A stretch of DNA of 48,634 bases from an uncultured Burkholderiales bacterium (GTDB lineage: Bacteria; Pseudomonadota; Gammaproteobacteria; Burkholderiales; Burkholderiaceae_C): positions 1 to 48,634 of the forward strand of contig CAJAYT010000129.1 of NCBI GenBank assembly GCA_903949285.1, in the 5' to 3' direction. Below, piece after piece: positions 25,794 to 33,924 of this stretch; position 1 is the stretch's first letter, and each line of letters begins with the position of its first letter. Position numbers and translations under genes: made by a program. The notes below the pieces were generated by a model, which saw only the letters and a list, made by a program, of their open reading frames with translations, was not told the DNA's origin and searched no databases.

Positions 25794-26944
25794 AGCGAGT
25801 CATCCTCCTCTAAGAGTTGAGGATGTTTAAATGAGCGCCACATCAACACTGGGATGATGAGGGAGAACACCCAAACCTCTTTGTAAGCACTCGCCCAAAA
25901 GGAAATATAGGACTCCATCAAACCCACCCATAAAGCACCGGCCGCGGCCAATGGATATCCAGCCAAACCACCCAGTATTGCGCCGACAAAACCTTTCAGG
26001 CCTATGATGAAACCAGAGTCGTAGTAAATGGTCGTAATAGGACCAATCAAAATACCAGAAAAAGCGCCTAAGGATGCCGCCAGTAAAAAGGAGAGTTGTC
26101 CAGCTCGTTTGACGTTGATGCCCATCAAACTGGCACCCAATCTATTGATAGCAGTGGCCCTCAAAGCCTTTGCAGTCATAGAGTAGTGAAAGAATAATGA
26201 GAAAGCAACCATAATCAGCGCGGACGATAGAACAACAAACAAACTTTGCCCGCTCATCGTGAGTGAACCCCAATCTAGACGCAGATCCAAAATAGCCCTA
26301 GAGCGCCCCCCTTCTGCTCCAAACATCCAGAGTCCAAGGCCCATCAAACTCAAGTGCAAAGCAACCGAGACAATCAAAAGCACCAAAATACTGGCATCAC
26401 TCAAAGGTTCAAATACCGATTTGTAAAGCATGGGCCCTAACGGCGCAACCAACATCAATGTCAAAAGCGTTTGGACCAACAAGTTCATTTGTGCAAAAGA
26501 CGATTGTGTTGAGATTTGAACTAGGGCTGCCCAAAGTAACAGTGGATAGACGACAAACTGAACAAAGCAAAGTGCAAGAGTACGGCTTAAGAGAACGTAG
26601 TCGGCGCCCTTTGCTTCATCACGCTGCTCGTGGTGAGGGTGCATTGCTTGGGCGCGTTGACGAACGCGCTGACTCAAACGCAGCCGGTAGAGTTTGTAGG
26701 TGCTAAAGGATTCTTGTGCAAAGACATACAGCCCCAAGGCTATCTGAAGATAGATGAGCACAGGAAAGACATTGAGTTGTAAACCCGCTATGGTGAGCGC
26801 ACCGTACGTGACCATCTCACCTTGGGGTATAAAGATCACTCTTGTAACAGAGAACACCAACACCAGTCCTACAGCCAAAAGCGCGTAAACGGCGCCTGTC
26901 ACGCATCCGTCTTGAAACAAAATTAGGGCGATCGATGCGTCCAT
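25790..26944 (-). CDS. livH: LivH-type ABC permease with an inserted segment
   Basis: Inner-membrane permease, 384 residues against about 290 for ordinary LivH. The start ([21 protein letters not shown]...[12 protein letters not shown]) and the later half ([57 protein letters not shown]) are standard. Between about residues 75 and 150 is an insertion: a basic, cytoplasm-like loop with [12 protein letters not shown] and a pair of extra hydrophobic stretches. Overlaps the following fusion gene by 4 bp. A terminator-like hairpin lies between it and the receptor gene upstream. Confidence 0.93.
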   Translation of the reverse strand: MDASIALILFQDGCVTGAVYALLAVGLVLVFSVTRVIFIPQGEMVTYGALTIAGLQLNVFPVLIYLQIALGLYVFAQESFSTYKLYRLRLSQRVRQRAQAMHPHHEQRDEAKGADYVLLSRTLALCFVQFVVYPLLLWAALVQISTQSSFAQMNLLVQTLLTLMLVAPLGPMLYKSVFEPLSDASILVLLIVSVALHLSLMGLGLWMFGAEGGRSRAILDLRLDWGSLTMSGQSLFVVLSSALIMVAFSLFFHYSMTAKALRATAINRLGASLMGINVKRAGQLSFLLAASLGAFSGILIGPITTIYYDSGFIIGLKGFVGAILGGLAGYPLAAAGALWVGLMESYISFWASAYKEVWVFSLIIPVLMWRSFKHPQLLEEDDSL

Positions 26945-26964
26945 TGAGAGATTTAGATTTGGCT

Positions 26965-27004
26965 AAAAAAAAGAGAGACGGGGCTGAATAACTCAGTAAG
27001 CCCC
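26965..27004 (-). terminator. Attenuator-like hairpin between receptor and permease genes
   Basis: On the minus strand GGGGCT (27004-26999) pairs with AGCCCC (26985-26980), and after seven bases an eight-T run follows (26972-26965). It lies 64 bases past the receptor stop and 21 before the livH ATG. Partial termination here would give more receptor than membrane subunits, as usual for ABC systems. Confidence 0.7.
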
Positions 27005-27068
27005 TCATTAAAAACGAACGTGGTTGATCTAAATCAGTGGATAGATTTGTGAAAGCAAGGGGCCCTCA

Positions 27069-28235
27069 TCACTGGACCAATTTCCACTGTCCATTTTCAA
27101 TTTTCACCATCACACGCGCCCTTTGATCAAAGCCCATGTGGTCAGTCTTACTCATATTGATCACACCGTGAGTCGTCACTAAATCATGGGTACCCTCTAT
27201 TGCGTCACGAAGTGCTGCTCTGAACTCCTTGGTTCCCGGCTTGGCAGTTTTAAGCGCGATGGGTACTGCGTACTTTAAGATCAGGTATGTATTCCAAGCA
27301 TGTGCAGTAAAGGAATTGGGCGACTGCTGGGGAAACTTCTTCTCATAGAGTTTGATAAAGTCGAGCGAGACTTTCTTGATCGGATTGGAGTCAGGCAATT
27401 GACTCGCGACAACAAAGGGGCCAGCTGGCAAAAACGCTCCATCTAAATCTTTACCGCCTACACGCAGAAAATCTTCGTTGATCACGCCGTCGGTGAAATA
27501 AATCTTGCCCTTGTAGCCTCTGTCCTTCAGCGTTTTAAGGGGTAAGACTGCCGGAGTACCAGACGCCGCAATCAGCACAGCATCGGGATTGGAGGCAATG
27601 AGTTTGAGGATTTGTCCAGTCACACTTGTATCTGTTCTGGCGTATCGCTCGCTGCTCACTATGTTTAACCGGCGCACAGAGGTGAGCTTACTGAACTCGC
27701 TGATAACGCCTTCACCGTAGGCGTCGTTAAATCCAATGATTCCTACAGTTTTAACGCCTACATCACTCATGTGCGCCGAGAGTGCCGTCATCATGTGTGA
27801 ATCGTTTTGAGGAACTTTGAAAACCCAAAACTTTTTGGTGTCAATGGGATCAATAATTTTCAGCGACGAGGCCATAGCAATCATCGGGGTTTGCCCCTCA
27901 GCGACGACGTCCACCATCGCCAAACTGTTAGGAGAAATCGTAGAGCCCAGAACGATATCTACTTTGTCCTCAGTGAGCAGTTTGCGAGTGTTCTTAACGG
28001 CTGCCACGGGGTCTGTAGCATCGTCCAAAATGATGTATTCAACTTTTTGACCTGCAATTTCTGTTGGCATAACAGCAAATGCGTTTTTCTCTGGAATGCC
28101 AAGGGAAGCTGCAGGTCCGGTTGCGGACACAGTTACGCCCACTTTGATTTGGGAATAAGCACTTGAGACAAGTGTCAAACCCACCGCACAAACCACGGCT
28201 CCAAGGAGTTTTTGTGCCCTAAAATTAATGGGCAT
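27069..28235 (-). CDS. Liv-type ABC transporter substrate-binding protein
   Basis: Type I periplasmic binding protein, about 388 residues. The signal peptide from the ATG at 28235 is AQKLLGAVVCAVGLTLVSSAYSQ, followed by IKVGVTVSATGPAASLGIPE and KVEYIILDDATDPVAAV, standard for Leu/Ile/Val-type receptors, then IGFNDAYGEGV and the C-terminal GVINMSKTDHMGFDQRARVMVKI. An in-frame ATG at 28325 has a better ribosome site (GAGG five bases upstream) but would bury the signal peptide behind 30 polar residues, so 28235 is preferred with some doubt. First gene of the liv operon, divergent from tcuA. Ligand unknown. Confidence 0.92.
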   Translation of the reverse strand: MPINFRAQKLLGAVVCAVGLTLVSSAYSQIKVGVTVSATGPAASLGIPEKNAFAVMPTEIAGQKVEYIILDDATDPVAAVKNTRKLLTEDKVDIVLGSTISPNSLAMVDVVAEGQTPMIAMASSLKIIDPIDTKKFWVFKVPQNDSHMMTALSAHMSDVGVKTVGIIGFNDAYGEGVISEFSKLTSVRRLNIVSSERYARTDTSVTGQILKLIASNPDAVLIAASGTPAVLPLKTLKDRGYKGKIYFTDGVINEDFLRVGGKDLDGAFLPAGPFVVASQLPDSNPIKKVSLDFIKLYEKKFPQQSPNSFTAHAWNTYLILKYAVPIALKTAKPGTKEFRAALRDAIEGTHDLVTTHGVINMSKTDHMGFDQRARVMVKIENGQWKLVQ

Positions 28236-28525
28236 ACATACTTCAAACCGAGAGGCAGAAATAGACTTACTTCCAGATGTGATTTGCGCAAATTGATCTA
28301 GAAACCCGGTTGAACCAAACAGCATAGAGACCTCTAAGAGAAATGGATAAAAATGATGCTCACATTAGCGCTTGAGGACTTTTGTACATAAGCGCATGAG
28401 AAATCGTTACCCCAAAAAGCAGATCAGATGAGTCGGTTCAGGCTAAACGCCGTCTGGAGCACACCTGCCAAAGCCTTAGATTGTAACAAGGACGAGTTTG
28501 TAACCCAGGTATGTGAGCCCAGCAG

Positions 28526-28541
28526 GCCTTGGCGCCGAGGC
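28526..28541. repeat. GC-rich near-palindrome in the liv/tcu regulatory region
   Basis: GCCTTGGCGCCGAGGC: seven of eight base pairs match around a GGCGCC core, standing out in AT-rich surroundings. Flanking GAGCC (28516-28520) and GGCTC (28539-28543) give a possible longer RNA stem. Function unknown. Confidence 0.35.
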
Positions 28542-28600
28542 TCAAAGCGGTGCATGTCTGCAGTTTTGTTGATTTTCAATTAGACTCGAGGTTTTTTGGT

Positions 28601-28624
28601 GTCAGGCTTTACGTTAAGCCTGAC
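28601..28624. promoter_or_regulatory. Perfect 9-bp inverted repeat upstream of tcuA (candidate operator)
   Basis: GTCAGGCTT (28601-28609) and AAGCCTGAC (28616-28624), 6-base spacer, ending 47 bases before the tcuA ATG at 28672. No T-run follows on either strand, which argues against a terminator and for a dimeric regulator site. The matching regulator would have to be encoded elsewhere. Confidence 0.55.
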
Positions 28625-28671
28625 GCAACTCTACAATTGTCGTTCTAAACATAATGAAAGAGTGTACTGAA

Positions 28672-30138
28672 ATGTTAGATGTATTGGTCATCGGTGGTGG
28701 TAACGCAGCGCTATGCGCTGCCCTCATGGCCAAAGAGCGAGGCGCTAGCGTAAGACTTTTGGAGTCCTCGCCTAAAGAATGGCGAGGGGGAAACTCGATG
28801 CACACCCGAAACCTTCGCTGTATGCATGACGCACCTCAAGACGTGCTCGTTGATGCTTACACAGAGGAAGAGTTTTGGCAAGATCTGCTCAAAGTAACGG
28901 GCGGACTCACCAACGAACACCTTGCCAGAATTGCGATCAGGGCTTCTTCGACCTGTAGGCCTTGGATGGTTAAACACGGCGTTCGCTTTCAACCTTCTTT
29001 ATCGGGAGCGCTTCATACAGCGAGAACCAATGCTTTTTTCATGGGCGGGGGCAAAGCGCTTGTCAACGCGTACTTTAGAAGCGCAGAGGCACTGGGTATT
29101 CAAATTGAATACAACGCAGAAGTCACTCGCATTGAAGTTGAGAGCGGCGAATTCAAAGCTGCACACGTAAAACACAAAAATGCACTCGGCGAATTGGTGC
29201 GCGAAGAGCGTATCCAGGCTAAGACTTGTGTGATGGCCTGCGGCGGATTTGAATCTAACATTGATTGGTTACGAGAGGCTTGGGGACAAAATGAATGGGG
29301 TGAGTATCCGGTTGACAATTTCTTGATCAGAGGCACCCGCTTTAACCAAGGTGTTTTAATTAAAAATCTTCAAGACGATCACCACGCTGACATGATTGGG
29401 GACCCCACACAAGCGCATATGGTTGCGATTGACGCACGCGCACCCCTATACGACGGCGGCATTTGCACGCGTATTGACTGCGTGTCACTTGGAATTGTTG
29501 TCAACACTCAAGCCAAACGCTTTTACGATGAGGGTGAGGATTTTTGGCCTAAACGTTATGCAATCTGGGGAAGATTGGTTGCGCTTCAACCTGGTCAAAG
29601 GGCTTACTCCATTATCGACAGCAAAGCGATTGGACGTTTTATGCCCCCCGTGTTCCCAGGAACCAAGGCAGATACGCTAGAAGAACTTGCCCAAAAAATT
29701 GGTCTGGATGTGCAGACTTTTATGCAAACGGTTAATGACTATAACCAAGCGGTGCGTCCTGGCAATTTTGACCATACAGTCCTTGACGACTGTGCGACCC
29801 AGGGAGTCACCCCCGTTAAGAGCCACTGGGCTAGAAAAATTGATACCGGCCCCTACTTTGCCTACGCCGTTCAACCCGGTGTTACTTTCACCTATTTAGG
29901 ACTGAAAACCGATGATCGCGCGAGGGTCTATTTCAACTCAAAACCAAGCCGCAATTTATTTGTCGCCGGCGAGATGATGGCAGGCAACGTGCTTGGCAAA
30001 GGATACACGGCTGGAGTGGGTATGACCATTGGAACTGCCTTTGGACGTATTGCGGGCGATCAAGCCGCAAGTGCCGCGCTGGCTCCTGAGTCTGGTGTAA
30101 ATCCCAACGAAAACATAGAACATTTGGCTGCCCATTAA
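28672..30138 (+). CDS. tcuA: FAD-dependent tricarballylate dehydrogenase
   Basis: Flavoprotein of the fumarate reductase/succinate dehydrogenase flavoprotein superfamily that oxidises tricarballylate to cis-aconitate. The FAD dinucleotide site is LDVLVIGGGNAALCAALMA at the N-terminus, with RGGNSMHTRNLRCMHD characteristic of TcuA, ACGGFESN in the middle and VAGEMMAGNVLGKGYTAGVGMTIG at the FAD-binding end. 488 residues from the ATG at 28672; an in-frame ATG at 28654 adds six residues and lacks a ribosome site. Followed by tcuB after 169 bases, as in characterised tcu loci. No tcuR or tcuC is present in the window. Confidence 0.9.
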   Translation: MLDVLVIGGGNAALCAALMAKERGASVRLLESSPKEWRGGNSMHTRNLRCMHDAPQDVLVDAYTEEEFWQDLLKVTGGLTNEHLARIAIRASSTCRPWMVKHGVRFQPSLSGALHTARTNAFFMGGGKALVNAYFRSAEALGIQIEYNAEVTRIEVESGEFKAAHVKHKNALGELVREERIQAKTCVMACGGFESNIDWLREAWGQNEWGEYPVDNFLIRGTRFNQGVLIKNLQDDHHADMIGDPTQAHMVAIDARAPLYDGGICTRIDCVSLGIVVNTQAKRFYDEGEDFWPKRYAIWGRLVALQPGQRAYSIIDSKAIGRFMPPVFPGTKADTLEELAQKIGLDVQTFMQTVNDYNQAVRPGNFDHTVLDDCATQGVTPVKSHWARKIDTGPYFAYAVQPGVTFTYLGLKTDDRARVYFNSKPSRNLFVAGEMMAGNVLGKGYTAGVGMTIGTAFGRIAGDQAASAALAPESGVNPNENIEHLAAH

Positions 30139-30165
30139 CCGTACTTTGCCGCTGTGCACGGTTAA
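30135..30165. repeat. Inverted repeat spanning the tcuA stop codon
   Basis: TTAACCGT (30135-30142) and ACGGTTAA (30158-30165), perfect 8-bp arms with a 15-base loop; the left arm contains the tcuA TAA. It lies at the start of the unusually long tcuA-tcuB gap and may protect the mRNA end or tune tcuB expression. No T-run. Confidence 0.4.
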
Positions 30166-30307
30166 CAATCAATTTGACTGCACTCACCCCACTGCGCTTT
30201 ATTTGATAAAGAATTAAACATCTTATATTTAAACCAACTCTTCATCAGTTCAACTCACAGCATCTCCCAGCAACTCGCTCGTCACAGATTGAACGACCTA
30301 CACAATT

Positions 30308-31510
30308 ATGCAAACCCTAGACCAACTGACACGCGAAGCTATTGAACTCGCGAACGCCGAGAATAAACACAATATACCCCCTCAAGACGCTCCTTTAAGT
30401 GCAAACGTCCTAGAGGTCTCAAGGCAACTCACGATCTGTAACGGCTGTAGGTACTGCGAAGGATTTTGTGCTGTGTTTCCAGCGATGACTCGTCGCCTTG
30501 AGTTCGGATCCTCGGATGTGCACTATATGGCTAATCTATGCCATAACTGCGGCGCATGTTTACATGCATGCCAATACGCCCCGCCCCATGAATTCCAAAT
30601 CAATATCCCTCGTGCCATGGCACAAGTCAGAAAAGAGACTTACACCGCCTACGCATGGCCTACTTCGCTGGGTGTTTTATACAAAAACAATGGACTGTGG
30701 ATTGCCCTGGCCCTTGCCGTTGGACTCACGCTTTTCCTGCAAATGACTGTCAATTTCTTAAGCGGCGCAAACGCAGTCATGCTGGATTTGTCGAATTTTT
30801 ATTCCATCTACCCTCACAACACATTGGTGAGCTTGTTTCTTCCCATCTTTGCTTTTGTCGTGTTCTCCCTATCTATGGGGGTCAGGAGTTTTCTATCGGA
30901 TATCAAACAAGCCACAAGCAAGGTGAAAGCGCCGACCCCAGCATTGACTGAGGCTGCGGAGAACGCCCTCAGTCTTAGGTATTTGGACGGGGGACACGGT
31001 GACGGCTGCAACAACGCAGATGACGCATTTACTAAAATGCGCAAGTACTTTCATCACCTCACTTTTTACGGATTCATGCTCTGCTTTAGTGCAACGAGCG
31101 TTGCCACTATTTATCACTACGCTTTTGGTTGGGAGGCACCTTATGCTTGGACATCGCTACCCAAAATACTCGGATTGACCGGAGGTGTTTCATTAGCCCT
31201 GGGTTGCGTGGGTCTGTTTTATCTCAACCTCAAACGTCATCCCCTTCACGGTGACCCAGCGCAAAAACAAATGGACATCGGATTTATCTTCCTGCTATTT
31301 ATGACAAGCACGACGGGACTCCTTCTCGCTGTGTCCCATCAATCCACCAGCATGCCCCTGTTGCTCTCACTTCACCTTGGAGTCGTGATGGCGCTCTTTC
31401 TAACACTGCCTTACAGTAAATTTGCACACGGTATCTTCAGGCTTGCCGCTCTCGTTCGTTTTCAAACCGAGAGAAGGCTTCCAAGCAATATAGGACTAAG
31501 TGGCGAATAA
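30308..31510 (+). CDS. tcuB: Tricarballylate utilisation iron-sulfur membrane protein TcuB
   Basis: 400-residue inner-membrane electron-transfer protein that reoxidises the TcuA flavin and passes electrons to the quinone pool. Two ferredoxin-like clusters: C44, C47, C50, C54 (CNGCRYCEGFC) and C78, C81, C84, C88 (CHNCGACLHAC). About five or six hydrophobic helices follow (for example GLWIALALAVGLTLFLQM, LFLPIFAFVVFSLSM, FIFLLFMTSTTGLLLAV), with histidines that could bind heme, and the end RRLPSNIGLSGE. Same domain order as CitB/TcuB. Convergent with the RNase gene, 26 bases between stops. Confidence 0.92.
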   Translation: MQTLDQLTREAIELANAENKHNIPPQDAPLSANVLEVSRQLTICNGCRYCEGFCAVFPAMTRRLEFGSSDVHYMANLCHNCGACLHACQYAPPHEFQINIPRAMAQVRKETYTAYAWPTSLGVLYKNNGLWIALALAVGLTLFLQMTVNFLSGANAVMLDLSNFYSIYPHNTLVSLFLPIFAFVVFSLSMGVRSFLSDIKQATSKVKAPTPALTEAAENALSLRYLDGGHGDGCNNADDAFTKMRKYFHHLTFYGFMLCFSATSVATIYHYAFGWEAPYAWTSLPKILGLTGGVSLALGCVGLFYLNLKRHPLHGDPAQKQMDIGFIFLLFMTSTTGLLLAVSHQSTSMPLLLSLHLGVVMALFLTLPYSKFAHGIFRLAALVRFQTERRLPSNIGLSGE

Positions 31511-31536
31511 GCCCTGAGACACTCAGACTCAGACAA

Positions 31537-33045
31537 CTAGTTTCTCAACTCGAAATCTATATAACCACGTTCAACGTTGGTGTGCACCAATTTGACATTG
31601 ACCGTGTGGCCCAGCTCAAGGTGTTCGTTTAATCCGATTAGCTTGCCCTCTGCAGGGGGGGTGAATATTCGCACCCAATATCCGGCTTCGTTGACGCCGC
31701 TGATCACGCCCTTAAAGCTTTGACCCAGGTGCGATTGCAATAACAGCGCTGCCTCTGATTTTCGCAGCTGGCGCTCCACCTTTTTGGATGCATCCTCCTG
31801 AGTCGTGCAGTGAAGTGCCAGCACCTCCAATTCAGCGTTGGAGTATGGGGAATTCACGCCTCTAAGTGCAGCCTTCAAAATTCTTTGCGTAATTAGATCG
31901 GGGTATCTTCTGTTGGGGGCGGTTGAATGGGCGTAGTGCAGTACGGCTAAGCCGAAATGGCCGATATTGGATTTATCGTTGGGCCTCTCCAAAACATATT
32001 CGCCTGAACCCATTAATTTAACAATGACCAAAGAGAGGTCCGGAAAAGTGAGCGGATCAGCCTTGTGTCTTTTTGCTAAAAATCGTTCCAAAGCCAATGA
32101 GTCAGGCGCAGCTGGCAAATGCTCTCCGTATTGCGCCGCTACTTTGACAATCCGTTGCCATTTCTCTGGCGAACGGACCACGCGCCTGATACAGGAGTAG
32201 CCCTTGCTCGTTAGGAATCTGGCAATACACCCATTAGCTGCCACCATGAATTCCTCTATGAGTTGACGAGCACGGTTGTGGGGTTGCTCTTGTAACTCGT
32301 GGATTAAATCGTTCTTGAACAAAGCCCTGGGCTGTATGGACTGAAACTCAAGTGCACCTGCAGCATGTCTCAAGGCACGGAGTTTTTGGGCCCATTTATC
32401 TTGATCAATAAGCTGTTGATCCATGTGTTTAACGCGGCTTGCAGCCTCGGGCATGGGGCCCTTGTTGTCCAACCAATCAGACACAGCGTCATAAGCCAAT
32501 TGAGCACGGTTAATGACCTTAGAGCGGTAAATAGAAAATCCCAACTCATGACCAGCGGGGTCAAAATGCATCTCACAAACCAAGGCAAGTCTGGGGCTAT
32601 CAAAATTAAGCGACGTCAAGTCCGTGCTCAGCTCATTGGGCAACATGGGAAATACTCTAGCCGAGGTATATACAGACGTAGTGTTGTCTTTAGCGTGTTG
32701 ATCAAGAGGTGAATTACGCGGCACCAGCGAATCTACATCAGCTATAGCAACCATCACTACCAATGATCCATCTTTCAGTGGCTTACAAACGGTGAGCTGA
32801 TCTAAATCTTTTGAATCATCGTTATCAATCGAGCACCACAGTAAATCAGTTTGGTCTTGAACGTCGTCTGCCTGCGCTGTATGGCTCTCGCGGTTGTGCG
32901 CTGACTCTTCACCCTGGTTCTTTTGAATCTGCTTGAGTTGCTCTAAGCCCTGTGCGCCGAAATCCGGTTTAAGTCCTCGCTCAATCATCGCTGTATAGGC
33001 AAGTGCAGATAAGCTCTCACGGTGATTTTTATAATGATTGGTCAT
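31537..33045 (-). CDS. RNase II / RNB-domain exoribonuclease family protein
   Basis: 502-residue RNB-domain protein, shorter than RNase R (about 800) and RNase II (about 640). The metal-binding start of the RNB domain is SIDNDDSKDLDQL (72-84), so the aspartates matching RNase II D201, D207 and D209 are kept (D74, D80, D82) while the D210 position is Q83. Further RNB marks: YTSARVFPMLPNELSTDLTSL, RQLIEEFMVAANGCIARFL, HYAHSTAPNRRYPDLITQRIL. The C-terminus has a short S1-like barrel (GVISGVNEAGYWVRIF). There is no N-terminal cold-shock domain; the first 65 residues are polar. Likely 3'-5' RNA decay in the cytoplasm. Confidence 0.92.
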   Translation of the reverse strand: MTNHYKNHRESLSALAYTAMIERGLKPDFGAQGLEQLKQIQKNQGEESAHNRESHTAQADDVQDQTDLLWCSIDNDDSKDLDQLTVCKPLKDGSLVVMVAIADVDSLVPRNSPLDQHAKDNTTSVYTSARVFPMLPNELSTDLTSLNFDSPRLALVCEMHFDPAGHELGFSIYRSKVINRAQLAYDAVSDWLDNKGPMPEAASRVKHMDQQLIDQDKWAQKLRALRHAAGALEFQSIQPRALFKNDLIHELQEQPHNRARQLIEEFMVAANGCIARFLTSKGYSCIRRVVRSPEKWQRIVKVAAQYGEHLPAAPDSLALERFLAKRHKADPLTFPDLSLVIVKLMGSGEYVLERPNDKSNIGHFGLAVLHYAHSTAPNRRYPDLITQRILKAALRGVNSPYSNAELEVLALHCTTQEDASKKVERQLRKSEAALLLQSHLGQSFKGVISGVNEAGYWVRIFTPPAEGKLIGLNEHLELGHTVNVKLVHTNVERGYIDFELRN

Positions 33046-33141
33046 GATCTTTTAATTGCCCGTGCCTTTTTAAAAACGGCTGGTAGGATGAAGACGTTAA
33101 TGATTGCGAAATGAACCTGTATGAAAAAAGTTCAGACCACT

Positions 33142-33894
33142 CTAAATTCTTGCGGGGGCAACTGACGCCCCTTTAATTTGGTTTTTGATGAGGGATTCAG
33201 CAACGAACTGATTCGCCTTCATATCTTCAACAAACTGCGCTAACACCAACGCCGCCTCAGCGCCCCTAGATTTGGGACATCCCATGGCTTGTTGAATCAC
33301 CATAAAACGACCGGGCAACAAACGCAGCCCCCCTAGCCTTGCTGCGTCCATCTCCAGTTGTTGTTTAACGCCAGCCGCGACATCGTAGCCACCCTGCACG
33401 TAATAATCAACCACTTTGGGGGACGTTTCCGCTCTGAAGATTTTGGCGTTTTTAAGCTCCCTAGAGAGATAAAGATCATACGCACTGCCCTTTCCCACAA
33501 CAACGCTTGTGCCCGCGACATCAACCTCCTCATTGGCTTTGAGGGGTGAATCAGCGTGGACCAAGTAACTCCCTTCAATCAGAATATAAGCTGCGGTGAA
33601 ATTGATACTCTCCCCCCGAAGCGGATCAATAGCAAAGAAACCAATATCTGCCTGGTCATTTGCAACCGCATCAACGGATTTTCCTGCTGCGTCAAACACC
33701 ACGAGATCAAGCGCCACACCGAGTCGTTGTGCAAACGCTTGAGCCAAATCAACTGACACACCAACCGGCGCACCCGTTATTGGGTCCTTACCCGCCAAAA
33801 TAGGATTGCCCTGGTTGATAGAAGCTCTTAATTTTCCAGTGGGTGCCAATGCTTTGATGACATCGGAAGAAATGGGTTGGGTTGCACGGGGCAT
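33142..33894 (-). CDS. Solute-binding-fold (SBP_bac_3) protein without signal peptide
   Basis: 250-residue protein that resembles periplasmic amino-acid-binding proteins (family 3): GKLRASINQGNPILAG, GVSVDLAQAFAQRLGV, DIGFFAIDPLRGESINFTAAY and the later GKGSAYDLYLSREL, YYVQGGYDVAAGVKQQLE. It starts MPRATQPISSDVIKAL with AGAGG eight bases before the ATG and no in-frame start that would add a signal sequence, so it should stay in the cytoplasm. No ABC permease or ATPase is adjacent. It starts 30 bases after the amidohydrolase stop, so it may act in that pathway, perhaps as an enzyme or cytosolic binder. Confidence 0.85.
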   Translation of the reverse strand: MPRATQPISSDVIKALAPTGKLRASINQGNPILAGKDPITGAPVGVSVDLAQAFAQRLGVALDLVVFDAAGKSVDAVANDQADIGFFAIDPLRGESINFTAAYILIEGSYLVHADSPLKANEEVDVAGTSVVVGKGSAYDLYLSRELKNAKIFRAETSPKVVDYYVQGGYDVAAGVKQQLEMDAARLGGLRLLPGRFMVIQQAMGCPKSRGAEAALVLAQFVEDMKANQFVAESLIKNQIKGASVAPARI

Positions 33895-33924
33895 GAAAGA
33901 CCTCTAATGAGTGAGCGCTAGATA

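Larger units (their letters stand above)
28326..28671. other. Divergent regulatory region between the liv receptor gene and tcuA
   Basis: About 340 bases holding promoters for both directions. Two dyads stand out: a near-perfect GC-rich palindrome (28526-28541, core GGCGCC) and a perfect 9-bp inverted repeat at 28601-28624. No gene, no intrinsic terminator and no neighbouring regulator gene are seen. Confidence 0.6.

Noticed and set aside
28325..28325. Upstream ATG of the liv receptor gene, with the better ribosome site
   Set aside because: Would place 30 polar residues before the signal peptide; export requires the start near 28235. Left as an open alternative in the entry.
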